A DNA stretch of 64,000 nt from contig NZ_CP045644.1 in NCBI RefSeq assembly GCF_009498455.1, positions 6,947,001 to 7,011,000 on the forward strand, written 5' to 3'. Below are positions 32,991 to 41,647 of the stretch, piece by piece; the stretch's first letter is position 1, and every line of letters starts with the position of its first letter. The notes under the pieces were generated by a model. The model searched no databases and had not been told where the DNA came from. It was given only the letters and a program-made list of their open reading frames with translations. Position numbers and translations under genes: made by a program. The stretch comes from Variovorax paradoxus (GTDB lineage: Bacteria; Pseudomonadota; Gammaproteobacteria; Burkholderiales; Burkholderiaceae_C).

Positions 32991-33833
32991 ATGGAACACC
33001 GGCTGGACTGGGCCCTTGCCGCCTGCGCTCGCATCCTCAGGCCCGTGGTCCGGCTGGCGCTGGCCATGGGCGTCAAGCACCCGCACCTGGAAGCCCTGCT
33101 GCGCGACCTGCTCATCGAGGAAGCCCAGCGCACCTGGCGCGGCCAGGGCGTGCCCCGGCCCAACCTCAGCCAGCTTTCGGTCACCACCGGGCTGAACCGC
33201 AAGGTCGTCACCGCCAAGGTCCGCGCGACCGTCGACCCGCTGCCCCACACCGAGCTGTCAGCGGCGGCCAAGACTTTTACGTTGTGGTTACAGATGACCA
33301 CCGACGACGACACCCTGCGCCGCCTGCCCGTCGTCACCGAGGGTGACGGGCCGTCGTTCGAGCGCGTGGCCCGCCTGGCCAGCCGGGGCAACGTGCACCA
33401 CCGCACCATCCTCGACGAGCTGGTGCGCCTGCAGATGGTGGCCGAAAGCGACGGCACCGCCGAACTCACGGCCGACGGCTTCGTGCCGGTGGAAGACCTG
33501 CAATCGATGCTCGCCTTCCTGGGCGACAACGGCCGCGACCACCTGCTGGCCGCCGTCTCCAACACCCTGGGCGACACGCCCCGCATGCTCGAGCGCGCCG
33601 TGTACGCGCGCGGGCTCACGCTGGCCGACTGCACAGCCATCGAACGCCTCGTGCGCGAACGCTGGGCCGGCCTGCACCACGAGCTGGCCCGCGAGATGAC
33701 CCAGGCCGTCGACCGCGCGGCCCCCGACGCCAAGGCGAAGGCGCGCATCCGCGTCGGCATCTACACGTATTACGAAGACGATGAAGGCGCGCCCCCTGCC
33801 GGCGCGCCCCAGAAGAACGAGCCTCCCCGATGA
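32991..33833 (+). CDS. DUF6502-family protein
   Basis: A 280-residue cytoplasmic protein without signal or membrane segments. The N-terminal part (LAACARILRPVVRLALAMGVKHPHLEALLRDLLIEEA) and the winged-helix-like LSQLSVTTGLNRKVVTAKV suggest a DNA-binding-like fold; family members are annotated only as DUF6502. The stop overlaps the start of the DUF5666 lipoprotein gene (ATGA, 33830-33833), so the two are translationally coupled, which implies a joint role, perhaps regulator plus envelope protein. No function is known to me. Confidence 0.8.
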   Translation: MEHRLDWALAACARILRPVVRLALAMGVKHPHLEALLRDLLIEEAQRTWRGQGVPRPNLSQLSVTTGLNRKVVTAKVRATVDPLPHTELSAAAKTFTLWLQMTTDDDTLRRLPVVTEGDGPSFERVARLASRGNVHHRTILDELVRLQMVAESDGTAELTADGFVPVEDLQSMLAFLGDNGRDHLLAAVSNTLGDTPRMLERAVYARGLTLADCTAIERLVRERWAGLHHELAREMTQAVDRAAPDAKAKARIRVGIYTYYEDDEGAPPAGAPQKNEPPR

Positions 33834-35191
33834 ACACCACCCTCACCTCCTTGCGACTCGCGCGCGGCCTGCTCATGGCCGGCGTCATGGCCCTGCTTCT
33901 GTCCTGCGGAGGCGGCGGCGGCAGTGGCGGCGGCACGCCGGGCTTCGGCGCGCCCGGCAGCGCGGCCAGCGGCACCGGCACCGGCGGTGGGGGCGGCGAC
34001 GGCGGCTCGGGTGACGCAGGCAGCGGCACCGGCAGTGGTACTGGCAGCAACGGCGGCGGCGACACCACCGCCGGCAACACCAACGGCGACGGCTCGGGCG
34101 TGGGCTCCGGCGGCACCGGCGTGAGCGCCGACGCCGCCGGCATCGGCGCGGCCGACGGCCTGGGCAGCGTGATCCTCAACGGCCTGCGCTACAACACCGA
34201 CAGCGCCACCTTCAGCCTCGAGGACACCACCGAACTGCAGATCGGCATGAGCGCGCGCATCGCCGGCAAGGTCGATGCCGACTTCAACAACGGCATCGCC
34301 GCCACGGTCGTCTCGGCCGCCGAGCTGCGCGGCGCCGTGTCGGCCATCGACCCGAAGGACGGCAGCTTCACCGTCATGGGTGCCCGCGTGACCACCGACA
34401 ACGCCACCGTCTGGGCCGGCGCCAAGGGCGACACCGACCTCGTCGACGGCACCATCGTGCAGGTGTGGGGCCTGCCCGCCGCACCGGGCACGCTGCGCGC
34501 CACGCGTGTCCAGGTGGCGCCCGCCACCACCGCCCCGCTGGTGACCGGCACCGTGCAGAACCTCGACCGCGGCGCCCAGCAGTTCACGCTCGGCCTGCTG
34601 ACCGTCGACTTCGGCGGCGCCGCCTTCGGCCCCGGCATCGACGCCGCGAGCCTGGCCAACGGCGCCATCGTCCGCGTGCGCGGCACGGCGGCACCGGCCG
34701 CCGGCCGCTTCACCGCCACCCAGGTGCAGGGCTGGTACGCCATTCCCTCGGCCGACGGCATCGCGCTGCAGCTGGCGGGCGTGGTCACCGACTTCGCCAC
34801 GCTGGGCGACTTCCGCGTGCTCGGCAACAAGATCGACGCGCGCAATGCGCAGATCCCCCCCGGGACGGTCGGCGCCGTCGGCAACGGCGTGAAGGTCGAG
34901 GTCGACGGCTTCCTCTCGGGCCAAGTGCTCGTGGCCAAGAAACTGCGCATCCGCTACGTGCCCGGCACCGGCGGGCCCGTGTCGTTCACCGTGATCGGCC
35001 CCATCGCCAACTACGTGTCGGCCGCCGACTTCATCGTGCGCGGCCAGCGTGTGGATGCCAGCGGCTCCGGTACCATCTTCGACAACGGCACCGCCGCCGA
35101 CCTGGGCAACACCAGGCGCGTGACCGTCGTCGGCGACCGCGTGGTCGACGGCGTGCTCATTGCACAACGCGTGAGCTTCACGTTGCCCTGA
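33830..35191 (+). CDS. DUF5666-domain exported lipoprotein
   Basis: A 453-residue protein. The signal sequence ends LLMAGVMALLLSC, a lipobox-like Cys at about residue 25, followed by a ~90-residue low-complexity linker of Gly/Ser/Thr. The rest has repeated beta modules of about 65-70 residues with the pattern G-x-V...FTLxxxxVxxxxxT and VEVDGFLSGQVLVAKKLRI, i.e. tandem DUF5666/OB-like domains. It is probably anchored to a membrane and exposed to the periplasm or surface. It is coupled to the DUF6502 gene. Function unknown. Confidence 0.82.
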   Translation: MNTTLTSLRLARGLLMAGVMALLLSCGGGGGSGGGTPGFGAPGSAASGTGTGGGGGDGGSGDAGSGTGSGTGSNGGGDTTAGNTNGDGSGVGSGGTGVSADAAGIGAADGLGSVILNGLRYNTDSATFSLEDTTELQIGMSARIAGKVDADFNNGIAATVVSAAELRGAVSAIDPKDGSFTVMGARVTTDNATVWAGAKGDTDLVDGTIVQVWGLPAAPGTLRATRVQVAPATTAPLVTGTVQNLDRGAQQFTLGLLTVDFGGAAFGPGIDAASLANGAIVRVRGTAAPAAGRFTATQVQGWYAIPSADGIALQLAGVVTDFATLGDFRVLGNKIDARNAQIPPGTVGAVGNGVKVEVDGFLSGQVLVAKKLRIRYVPGTGGPVSFTVIGPIANYVSAADFIVRGQRVDASGSGTIFDNGTAADLGNTRRVTVVGDRVVDGVLIAQRVSFTLP

Positions 35192-35297
35192 GGTCCGGGC
35201 CCCGGCGGTCCGGCCGCGCAGTGCGTACACCGAGGGTGCACGCACCGCGCACCCCACAGGCCACGCCACCCATGGCGCGACCGGATCGATCGGAGCC

Positions 35298-36605
35298 ATG
35301 GACACGCACACCACCGCTGCCCCCGTTCCCACGTCGCCCCGCTGCTGCATTGCCGGCGGCGGCCCGGCCGGCATGGTGCTGGGCCTGCTGCTTGCGCGCG
35401 CAGGCGTGCCCGTCGTCGTGCTCGAAAAACACCTCGACTTTCTGCGCGACTTCCGCGGCGACACCGTGCACCCGTCCACGCTCGAAGTGCTGCACGAACT
35501 CGGCCTGCTCGACGCCTTCCTGCAGCGCCCACACAACCGCATCGAAGAGCTGCGCGGCACCTACGAGGGCCGCAGCGTGCCCATTGCCGACTTCAGGCGG
35601 CTGCCCACCCACGCCCGCTTTCTGGTGCTCATGCCGCAGTGGGAGTTTCTGGACTTCATGTGCGACGAGGCGCGGCGCTACCCCGGCTTCGAGCTGTGGA
35701 CCGACGCCGAGGCCACCGGCCTGCTGCAGGACAACGGCCGCGTCAACGGCGTGAAAGTGCGCGTCGGCGCCCGCAGCCCCGACAGCGGCGGCCCGAGAGA
35801 CATCGAGCTGCACGCCTCGCTCATCGTCGCCGCCGACGGCCGCCACTCCACCTTGCGCGACGCGGCAGCGCTGCCGCACATAAGCTACGGCGCGCCGATC
35901 GACGTGCTGTGGATGCGCATTCCCAAGCTGCCCGGCGACCCCGAGGCCACCGGCGGCCACATCGCGGCCGGCCGCTTGCTGGTGACGCTCAACCGCGGCG
36001 ACTACTGGCAGTGCGCCTTCGTCATCCGCAAGGGCGGCCGGGTCGAACTGCAGTCGCGCGGCATTGCCGCGTTCCACGCCGAGATTGCACGCATCGCGCC
36101 CTTCTTTGCCACGCGCCTGCCCGAGGCCCTGCCCGACTGGGAGGCCGTGAAGCTGCTCGAAGTGAGCGTCGACCGGCTCGAATCGTGGTCGTGCCCCGGC
36201 CTGCTGTGCATCGGCGACGCCGCGCACGCCATGTCGCCCGTGGGCGGCGTCGGCATCAACCTCGCCGTGCAGGACGCCGTGGCCGCCGCCAACCTGCTGG
36301 CCGCGTCGCTCGCCGGCAGCGCCACCGACAAGGAGATCGACACCCTGCTGCCCCAGCTGCAGCGCCGCCGCGAATGGCCCGTGCGCGTCACGCAGGCCGC
36401 GCAGCGGCTCGTGCAAGACCGCGTGCTGATGCCGGTGCTCAGCCGCAAGGCGGCCACAGCGGCTGCCGCGTCGTCATCGATCGCGCCCCGCCCCATGCCC
36501 TTGCCGCTGCGCCTGCTGGGGCGCTGGCCGTGGCTGCGCGCCCTGCCCGCGCGCGCCGTGGGCATCGGCGTGCGGCCCGAGCACGTGCAGTCGCCGCGGA
36601 AGTAG
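35298..36605 (+). CDS. FAD-dependent monooxygenase (aromatic hydroxylase family)
   Basis: A 435-residue flavoprotein of the PHBH-like FAD_binding_3 family. It shows the Rossmann GxGxxG as IAGGGPAGMVLGLLLARAG, the DG motif in IVAADGRHSTLRDAA and the GD motif in LLCIGDAAHAMSPVGGVGINLAVQDAVAAANLL. Such enzymes hydroxylate aromatic or polyketide substrates using NAD(P)H and oxygen. No pathway partner adjoins it: DUF5666 lies upstream and a convergent NlpC/P60 gene downstream. The start is ATG 35298 at the end of a 106-bp GC-rich gap. Substrate unknown. Confidence 0.88.
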   Translation: MDTHTTAAPVPTSPRCCIAGGGPAGMVLGLLLARAGVPVVVLEKHLDFLRDFRGDTVHPSTLEVLHELGLLDAFLQRPHNRIEELRGTYEGRSVPIADFRRLPTHARFLVLMPQWEFLDFMCDEARRYPGFELWTDAEATGLLQDNGRVNGVKVRVGARSPDSGGPRDIELHASLIVAADGRHSTLRDAAALPHISYGAPIDVLWMRIPKLPGDPEATGGHIAAGRLLVTLNRGDYWQCAFVIRKGGRVELQSRGIAAFHAEIARIAPFFATRLPEALPDWEAVKLLEVSVDRLESWSCPGLLCIGDAAHAMSPVGGVGINLAVQDAVAAANLLAASLAGSATDKEIDTLLPQLQRRREWPVRVTQAAQRLVQDRVLMPVLSRKAATAAAASSSIAPRPMPLPLRLLGRWPWLRALPARAVGIGVRPEHVQSPRK

Positions 36606-36626
36606 CGAGCAGTCAGGATCGTCGAA

Positions 36627-37184
36627 TCAGCCGGGCCGGCGCGCCTGCGTCGCCTGCCGCGACCAGTACACGCCGTCGAGCCGGTCGAGCCGCACCTCGC
36701 CGCCCGTCGACGGCGCGTGCACGAAACGACCGTCGCCCACATAGATGCCCGCATGCGTGGGCGACGCCGAGCCGAACAGCACCAGGTCGCCCGAGCGAAG
36801 CTCCGACATCGGCACCGGCCGCCCGAAGCCCGCCATGCGCGACACCGTGCGCGGCGGCACCTGCCCCACGCTCTGGCGGTACACGTAGCCGATGAGCCCG
36901 CTGCAATCGAAACCGCCCTCGGGCGAGTTGCCGCCATAGCGGTACGGCGTGCCGACCAGCCCCAGCGCATGGATCGTGATGCTGTTCGACTGCTCCGAGG
37001 TCAGCGGCGGGATGTTGCTGCTGGGCACCGAACCACCGGGCACGCGCGTCGGCGGCGGGCTCGCGCAGCCGATGGCCAGGAGGCAGGCGGTGACGGCGGG
37101 GATCAGTCGGAACAGCAGCCGCTGCGAGAGCAACAGCGATGCGGGGGAAGAACGTGAGGGCGTCGGCAGGGATGTGTCGAGCAT
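36627..37184 (-). CDS. NlpC/P60-family lipoprotein peptidase (C40)
   Basis: A 185-residue envelope protein. The hydrophobic segment ends CLLAIGC, a lipobox, so the mature N-terminus is probably a lipidated Cys at about residue 40. The C40 domain has the nucleophile in GGFDCSGLIGYVY, the His in THAGIYVGDGRFVH and a third polar residue downstream. Such enzymes cut gamma-D-Glu-diaminopimelate type bonds in peptidoglycan (Spr/MepS-like hydrolases). It is a single gene converging with the flavoprotein gene. Confidence 0.88.
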   Translation of the reverse strand: MLDTSLPTPSRSSPASLLLSQRLLFRLIPAVTACLLAIGCASPPPTRVPGGSVPSSNIPPLTSEQSNSITIHALGLVGTPYRYGGNSPEGGFDCSGLIGYVYRQSVGQVPPRTVSRMAGFGRPVPMSELRSGDLVLFGSASPTHAGIYVGDGRFVHAPSTGGEVRLDRLDGVYWSRQATQARRPG

Positions 37185-37289
37185 GGGCGCAGGCCGGTCT
37201 TGTGGACGTGGCCCGACTCTAGCGCGAGTGAGCCGGATCGCAATGCAGAGCCCCTTGGCGGGCGATGACGCCCTCGCTCTTCTTCATCG

Positions 37290-37937
37290 TCAGCTGAAGC
37301 CGAAGACCAGCAGCAGGTTGTTCGAGGGCATCGCGTGCCGCTCGCGCAACGCGAGGCCGACGCGACGCGCTTCTGCCACCACGTCGTCGAGACGGCGAAT
37401 GCCCCATGCGGGATTGCGCGCGCGCAGGTCTTCGTCGAACGCCAGATTGCTCGGTGCCGTGGGGCCGTGCTGTGCTTCGTCTTCGAAGTAAGGCCCGTAG
37501 GTGATCAGCACGCCGCTGCCGGAACGCAGATGCCGCGCAGCACCGGCCATCAGCGCGGCGCAGGTGGGCCAGGGTGCGATGTGCAGCATGTTGGCGCAGT
37601 AGATGGCGTCGAACTTTTCTTCTTCTTTGCCTTGCGCGAACGCGAGGCCTTGCGAGGGCCACTGCGGCGCCATCACGTCGAGCAGCAGCGGCGGGCGCAG
37701 ATTGGGCAACGCGGCTTGCTCGACGCGACTGGCGATCGCGGGGAGCGAGCGGGCGTCTGCGTCGGTGGGCTGCCAGGTCCATGAAGGCATGGCGGCGGCG
37801 AACCAGGCGGCGTGTTGGCCTGTGCCGGAGGCGATTTCCAAGGCGGTGCCGTGCTCATCGAGGATGCGGGTCAGGGCATCGAGGATGGGTTGTTTGTTGC
37901 GGTCTGTGGCGGGGCTGAAAGGCAGTTCAAACATCAA
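37290..37937 (-). CDS. DUF938 SAM-dependent methyltransferase-like protein
   Basis: A 215-residue cytoplasmic protein with the motif I loop LEIASGTGQHAAWFA and the downstream DAIYCANMLHIAPWP, defining the DUF938/class I methyltransferase family. The substrate is unknown. Two adjacent ATGs (37937 and 37934) can start it. It lies at the left border of the AT-rich island: just upstream (beyond 37938) base composition drops sharply. Confidence 0.85.
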   Translation of the reverse strand: MMFELPFSPATDRNKQPILDALTRILDEHGTALEIASGTGQHAAWFAAAMPSWTWQPTDADARSLPAIASRVEQAALPNLRPPLLLDVMAPQWPSQGLAFAQGKEEEKFDAIYCANMLHIAPWPTCAALMAGAARHLRSGSGVLITYGPYFEDEAQHGPTAPSNLAFDEDLRARNPAWGIRRLDDVVAEARRVGLALRERHAMPSNNLLLVFGFS

Positions 37938-38077
37938 ATGGGGGCGGACTGGCGGACTTAATGGACATCAAAAACTTTTCTTCTTACTTTCCCAAGCCAT
38001 CTAAAAATTAACCCCAAAACCACACATTAGGCTGCAGGCCATCAAATTAAATTTGAAATCAGCGTTTTCCAACTTCA

Positions 38078-38869
38078 TTACTTTTTTGCTCGATTTTGTA
38101 TTTGGTTTTCAATAGCAACAGCAACGGCCGACAAGAGGTATTTATGACTTCTGAGCACCGGCTCCGTGACATCCGAAGCATTGCCTCCAATGTGTGCAAT
38201 TCTATTCCTGTACCGTGAGATTATTTCCAACTCATCTTCCAAAAGTTTCCTCACATCTCTAGCGGAATTATTTTTTTCCTGCTTAAGCGCAATTTTTATT
38301 GCCGGATCTTTTGCCGCCACATCTAGATCCACCCTTTTTCCCAAACCTTCGGCGCGCTCGCAAAAATTTTTCAATCGAATCAAACCGTCAACATCACTCA
38401 GAGCTTCACCATTGAATTGAACCGCTTGTGAACCAGTCGCACAGGAACCTAAAATCCTACACAGATCGTCATGATTGAAGGTGATGTAGTCCGGAGGAGA
38501 ATCCATTCTTCGCAATAGCTTTGCGGTTTCTCGAATATTAAAATTCACCAACGTCTTGTGATGCGCGTTGGGTGGTTTTGCTTCTTGGTTCAAGTTATCG
38601 GCCATGGCTTTAAGCGTAGTCCTTAGATACTCTTCAAAACCAGCGGTCATGGTGATGTAAACAGAATTCAGCAACAATTGCCGATTGGGGGCCACTTCAT
38701 TCAGACGCGACGCAACGAATTTCTTTTCATCGCCCTCTAGCCCGTCAAAATTGACATTCCCCTTAATCAGGCCTTGCAGCTTTGTTGCACCTTCGATCCA
38801 GTCGAGCCATTTAAGGCTATTTTCTGTGAGTTGATCGAAGTTAATCTTCTGCGGTGAACCACTGGTCAC
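38078..38869 (-). CDS. HEPN-domain protein (MAE_28990/MAE_18760-like), putative RNase effector
   Basis: A 263-residue soluble protein. Near the C-terminus is RYRNRIAHIG, the RX4H motif (Arg221...His226) of HEPN ribonucleases, on a mostly helical background with an N-terminal YITMTAGFEEYLRTTLKAM helix. This matches the MAE_28990/MAE_18760-type HEPN proteins associated with conflict systems. The start overlaps the stop of the DUF262 gene by 4 bp (38866-38869), so the two are co-translated. It lies in a marked AT-rich island, indicating horizontal acquisition. A defence or toxin role is inferred, not shown. Confidence 0.75.
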   Translation of the reverse strand: MTSGSPQKINFDQLTENSLKWLDWIEGATKLQGLIKGNVNFDGLEGDEKKFVASRLNEVAPNRQLLLNSVYITMTAGFEEYLRTTLKAMADNLNQEAKPPNAHHKTLVNFNIRETAKLLRRMDSPPDYITFNHDDLCRILGSCATGSQAVQFNGEALSDVDGLIRLKNFCERAEGLGKRVDLDVAAKDPAIKIALKQEKNNSARDVRKLLEDELEIISRYRNRIAHIGGNASDVTEPVLRSHKYLLSAVAVAIENQIQNRAKK

Positions 38870-39987
38870 AGGACATCTCGAAAAATAGATTCAACCAAAT
38901 TCAGACGCTCTTGAATTGTTTTCGCAGTATTGCCGCGCCCAACGAGGAGTCCATAATTCTCTTCATTGCCAAAAGTCGCGTGAACGCTTCTTTTCAGTTT
39001 TGCCTTGTTACGCAGCAGTCGCTGACGAGATGTATAAACCCTGTCACAAGCAATAATTACAGCATCATAAAAGGGTTGCGAAACCTTTTCTTCGGGGTCG
39101 AGGGCTGCTTTAAATGCATTTTCACCAAACAATTCGTGCGCCAATTCAACTCTAGATCTAAATTCCACCGTCATTTCCAAGGCTTGATCTTCATTTATGT
39201 TTCGATTTCTCTCCATGCATTTATCGAGTATTGATTTCATCGAGCCCTTGATATCCTTTGGATTTCGAAGAGCAAAAAATCTCAACACAATTTCGCAATC
39301 TATCATTCGCTTGAATAGCGGGTTACTTTCAAGCGCTGGGCTTACCTGCCCATCAACAAAATGATCTTCGTAACGCGGCACGCCAATAAGATCATTAAAC
39401 TGAGGAAGTCCCGCAAGCTCTACAAGAAGAGTAGAGAATCTTCCGGAATAGACGCAATTTCTCAATTCTTGCGCATTCAATTTTTGACCGCCGGTATTGA
39501 GGCGCTCAAAAACAATTTGACGCAATTCATTAGCACTACTAGGGTCGGCCATACTTTGAAGCACAACGGCGGATATTCTGCGTCGATCCAGCCCTCGCTG
39601 CACTTTTGTTGGCAGATCGCTATAAATCTTACCATTGAGCTCTTTCCAATGCTCGAGCCCCACTAATTTCAACCTATTTCCATAGAAAGAAATTATTGAT
39701 GAAAGTCGTTGCTGCCCATCCATTACTTCATATCTGCTGTATTCCGGCTCAAAGAGGAACACAGGCGGTATTGGAAGATTCATTAGTAAAGATTCTATGA
39801 ATTCAGATTGACGTCGTTTATCCCAAACTTGTCGTCGCTGATATTCTGGCTGGAGATTCATCCATTGCTTCTTCTGAACGAAATCGATTACTTGCGGCAG
39901 CAGAAAATCACTTCTCTCCTGTGCTATTTCTTTATCTTCTTGAGCATATCTACCTTCAATTTCTCGATTTGTTTTTGCTGTAGCCAA
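38866..39987 (-). CDS. DUF262 (ParB/GmrSD-N-like) protein, putative nucleotide-dependent sensor
   Basis: A 373-residue protein with an N-terminal DUF262 domain: LQPEYQRRQVWDKRRQSEFIESLLMNLPIPPVFL, then VMDGQQRLSSI (residues 88-98; DGQQR at 90-94) and FERLNTGGQKLNAQELRN (160-177). These are the signature motifs of this ParB/Srx-fold family, found in GmrSD-type systems. No DUF1524/HNH nuclease domain is fused. The start is TTG at 39987, chosen because AGGAG (39996-40000) is optimally placed. It is followed by the overlapping HEPN gene. AT-rich composition sets it apart from its flanks. Confidence 0.85.
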   Translation of the reverse strand: MATAKTNREIEGRYAQEDKEIAQERSDFLLPQVIDFVQKKQWMNLQPEYQRRQVWDKRRQSEFIESLLMNLPIPPVFLFEPEYSRYEVMDGQQRLSSIISFYGNRLKLVGLEHWKELNGKIYSDLPTKVQRGLDRRRISAVVLQSMADPSSANELRQIVFERLNTGGQKLNAQELRNCVYSGRFSTLLVELAGLPQFNDLIGVPRYEDHFVDGQVSPALESNPLFKRMIDCEIVLRFFALRNPKDIKGSMKSILDKCMERNRNINEDQALEMTVEFRSRVELAHELFGENAFKAALDPEEKVSQPFYDAVIIACDRVYTSRQRLLRNKAKLKRSVHATFGNEENYGLLVGRGNTAKTIQERLNLVESIFRDVL

Positions 39988-40144
39988 TTAAGTAACTCCT
40001 GAAAATTCACTACGAACGCTTGGTTTTTCGGTCCAGCTTGAGAGTATGGCCTTTCAAGGCTTCCCACAACCAGATCAACTTGAGTTGTCGCAGGCCAACC
40101 GCGGATTTCGCTTCGTCAAGCGACCACTTTCAAGGCGTGGAAGC

Positions 40145-40600
40145 TCAATTTCCGATGAACTCGCCTTCTGCAACAGAGTAAGAGTGTGCTGACAGTTCTG
40201 CGCAAATGGGCCCTGATGATGGCGCGCTCTCAGACTCTCCACGCGCTTGCAAGCGTGTGTACTGGCCAGTCGCTCTCGCACACTCATCGAATTTCGGCAA
40301 CCAGACCACCGCTACCGCCCCGATATCCAACACCAAGGCCAAGCCCCTCACCCTCACCCTCCCCTCCCCACTCTCCTGAAACAACGCCGCCGCATCCCGC
40401 GCCAAATCCGAAGCGATCCAAAGCAGGTTGTCCCGATGCCCTGCCCCCGCATCTTCAAACCATCCATCGCCGGCGCCATAGCAGCACCACAGCAGCGAGT
40501 TCAGTTGTTCCAGCTTGCATTCCAGCAGGTCTGCTGCACTGGGTGTGGTCGCGTGGGGAGAGGCCGGCCCGGTAGCGCGGGCCATAATTCGATCAGCCAT
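40145..40600 (-). CDS. Hypothetical protein, 151 aa
   Basis: The segment LLECKLEQLNSLLWCCYGAGDGWFEDAGAGHRDNLLWIASDLARDAAALF resembles small DUF3077-like proteins often found on mobile or accessory DNA. The remainder is unremarkable and may be a run-on past an original stop. The ATG at 40600 (MADRIMARATGP) follows GGAAAGAGAG and is preferred over 40630. It lies next to the AT-rich island. No function can be assigned, and the exact extent is uncertain. Confidence 0.5.
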   Translation of the reverse strand: MADRIMARATGPASPHATTPSAADLLECKLEQLNSLLWCCYGAGDGWFEDAGAGHRDNLLWIASDLARDAAALFQESGEGRVRVRGLALVLDIGAVAVVWLPKFDECARATGQYTRLQARGESESAPSSGPICAELSAHSYSVAEGEFIGN

Positions 40601-40964
40601 TGGTGTGCTCTCTTTCCAAAGTAAATGCACGTCACTTGGTTAGACGGTCATGGTGTTCGCGCACCGTGGCCGTCGCCTTTTGTGCCTCACGTTCGCATCG
40701 ATCGATCTGCATCGATGGCCCGCCGTGAGGCGAAGCGGTTCATTCACTCAATCAGTCGGTAGTTCGTGGTGCGCGCCCACATAGCGGGTCGTTTCATCAC
40801 AGGGGCGTTCACTGTAGAGAAGTCCTGCCCGGCGCACAGAGATATTTCGCCGAGGAATGCGCGGTTCGCGCAAGTAATCGCACTGCGGCAGCGGCGATTC
40901 ACAAAGCCCTGACAGTCAGGCCCTGAAAGCAGGGCGCGAGCCCCGCATCAACAACAGCAGCGCC
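40601..40964. other. Gene-free intergenic region
   Basis: A stretch of 364 bases between the hypothetical gene's start and the NarL-type regulator's stop. It holds the hypothetical gene's ribosome site and probably its promoter, and two hairpins near 40908-40935 that suit termination of the two-component operon. Nothing resembling a coding frame, tRNA or repeat family was found in the rest. Confidence 0.6.
40908..40935 (-). terminator. Two adjacent hairpins after the NarL-type operon
   Basis: On the minus strand, after the response regulator stop at 40965, GCCCTG (pair of 40930-40935) and CAGGGC (pair of 40920-40925) form a 6-bp stem with a 4-base loop, immediately followed by a second stem from CCTGA/TCAGG (40908-40920). 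There is only a short T run, so efficiency is uncertain. Confidence 0.45.
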
Positions 40965-41642
40965 TCAGCCCTGCCCGCCGAACTCTCGCGCGTGCTCCAC
41001 CGCGTACTTGATGAGCTCCGCCTGCCCTTCGATGCCCAGGCGCCGCTTGATGCTCTGGCGGTGCGCCTCCACGGTGCGCACGCTCAGGCCGAGGTCGCGC
41101 GCGATCTGCTTGCTCGATTCGCCGCGGCCGAGCGCGCTCAGGATCTCGCCTTCGCGCGGCGTGAGCAGCGGGCGCGGGGTCTGGTTGCGAAAGAGTTTTT
41201 TCGACACGGCCGGGCTCAGGAAGGTGCCGCCCGCCGACACGGCCTCGATGGCGGCCACGATCTCTGCAGCCGGCGCGTCTTTCAGCACGTAGCCGCGCGC
41301 GCCGACCTGCAGGGCCTTCTGCACGTACTCGGGGTTGTCGTACATGCTGAGCATGACGATGTGCGGTGCGGGCTGGTGCTGTGGTTGTTGTTGCAGCAGC
41401 AGCGCCGCCAGCTCGATGCCGTTCATGTCCTTCATGCCGACATCCATGAGCACCAGGTGCGGCTGCGCGGGGCCGATGAGCGCCAGCGCCTCGGCCGCGC
41501 TGCCGGCCTCGCCCACGATCTCCAGGCCGGGCATGGAGCCCAGGCGCGCGCGCAGGCCGTCGCGCACCAGCGGGTGGTCGTCTACCAGGAACAGGCGCAC
41601 GACCACAGGGGCAGCAGCAGCGGTGGCGGGGACTTCATTCAT
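40965..41642 (-). CDS. NarL/FixJ-family response regulator
   Basis: A 225-residue regulator: receiver domain with the DD pair in LVDDHPLVRDGL, phospho-acceptor Asp67 (LVLMDVGMKDMNG), Lys in VLKDAPA, and a C-terminal LuxR-type helix-turn-helix (LTPREGEILSALGRGESSKQIARDLGLSVRTVEAHRQSIKRRLG). It is the partner of the upstream kinase, 5 bp away, and the second gene of the operon. Its regulon is unknown. A Pro/Gln-rich insertion (QQQPQHQPAP) lies in the receiver. Confidence 0.92.
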   Translation of the reverse strand: MNEVPATAAAAPVVVRLFLVDDHPLVRDGLRARLGSMPGLEIVGEAGSAAEALALIGPAQPHLVLMDVGMKDMNGIELAALLLQQQPQHQPAPHIVMLSMYDNPEYVQKALQVGARGYVLKDAPAAEIVAAIEAVSAGGTFLSPAVSKKLFRNQTPRPLLTPREGEILSALGRGESSKQIARDLGLSVRTVEAHRQSIKRRLGIEGQAELIKYAVEHAREFGGQG

Positions 41643-41647
41643 GGTCG

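Noticed and set aside
32699..33760. 353-aa minus-strand frame opposite DUF6502
   Set aside because: Although its C-terminal end looked protein-like, the opposite strand carries DUF6502 and the FimT tail, which explain the sequence better.
37938..40144. Attachment sites or direct repeats bounding the AT-rich island
   Set aside because: No integrase, tRNA or convincing flanking direct repeat was found by eye; transfer is inferred from composition only.
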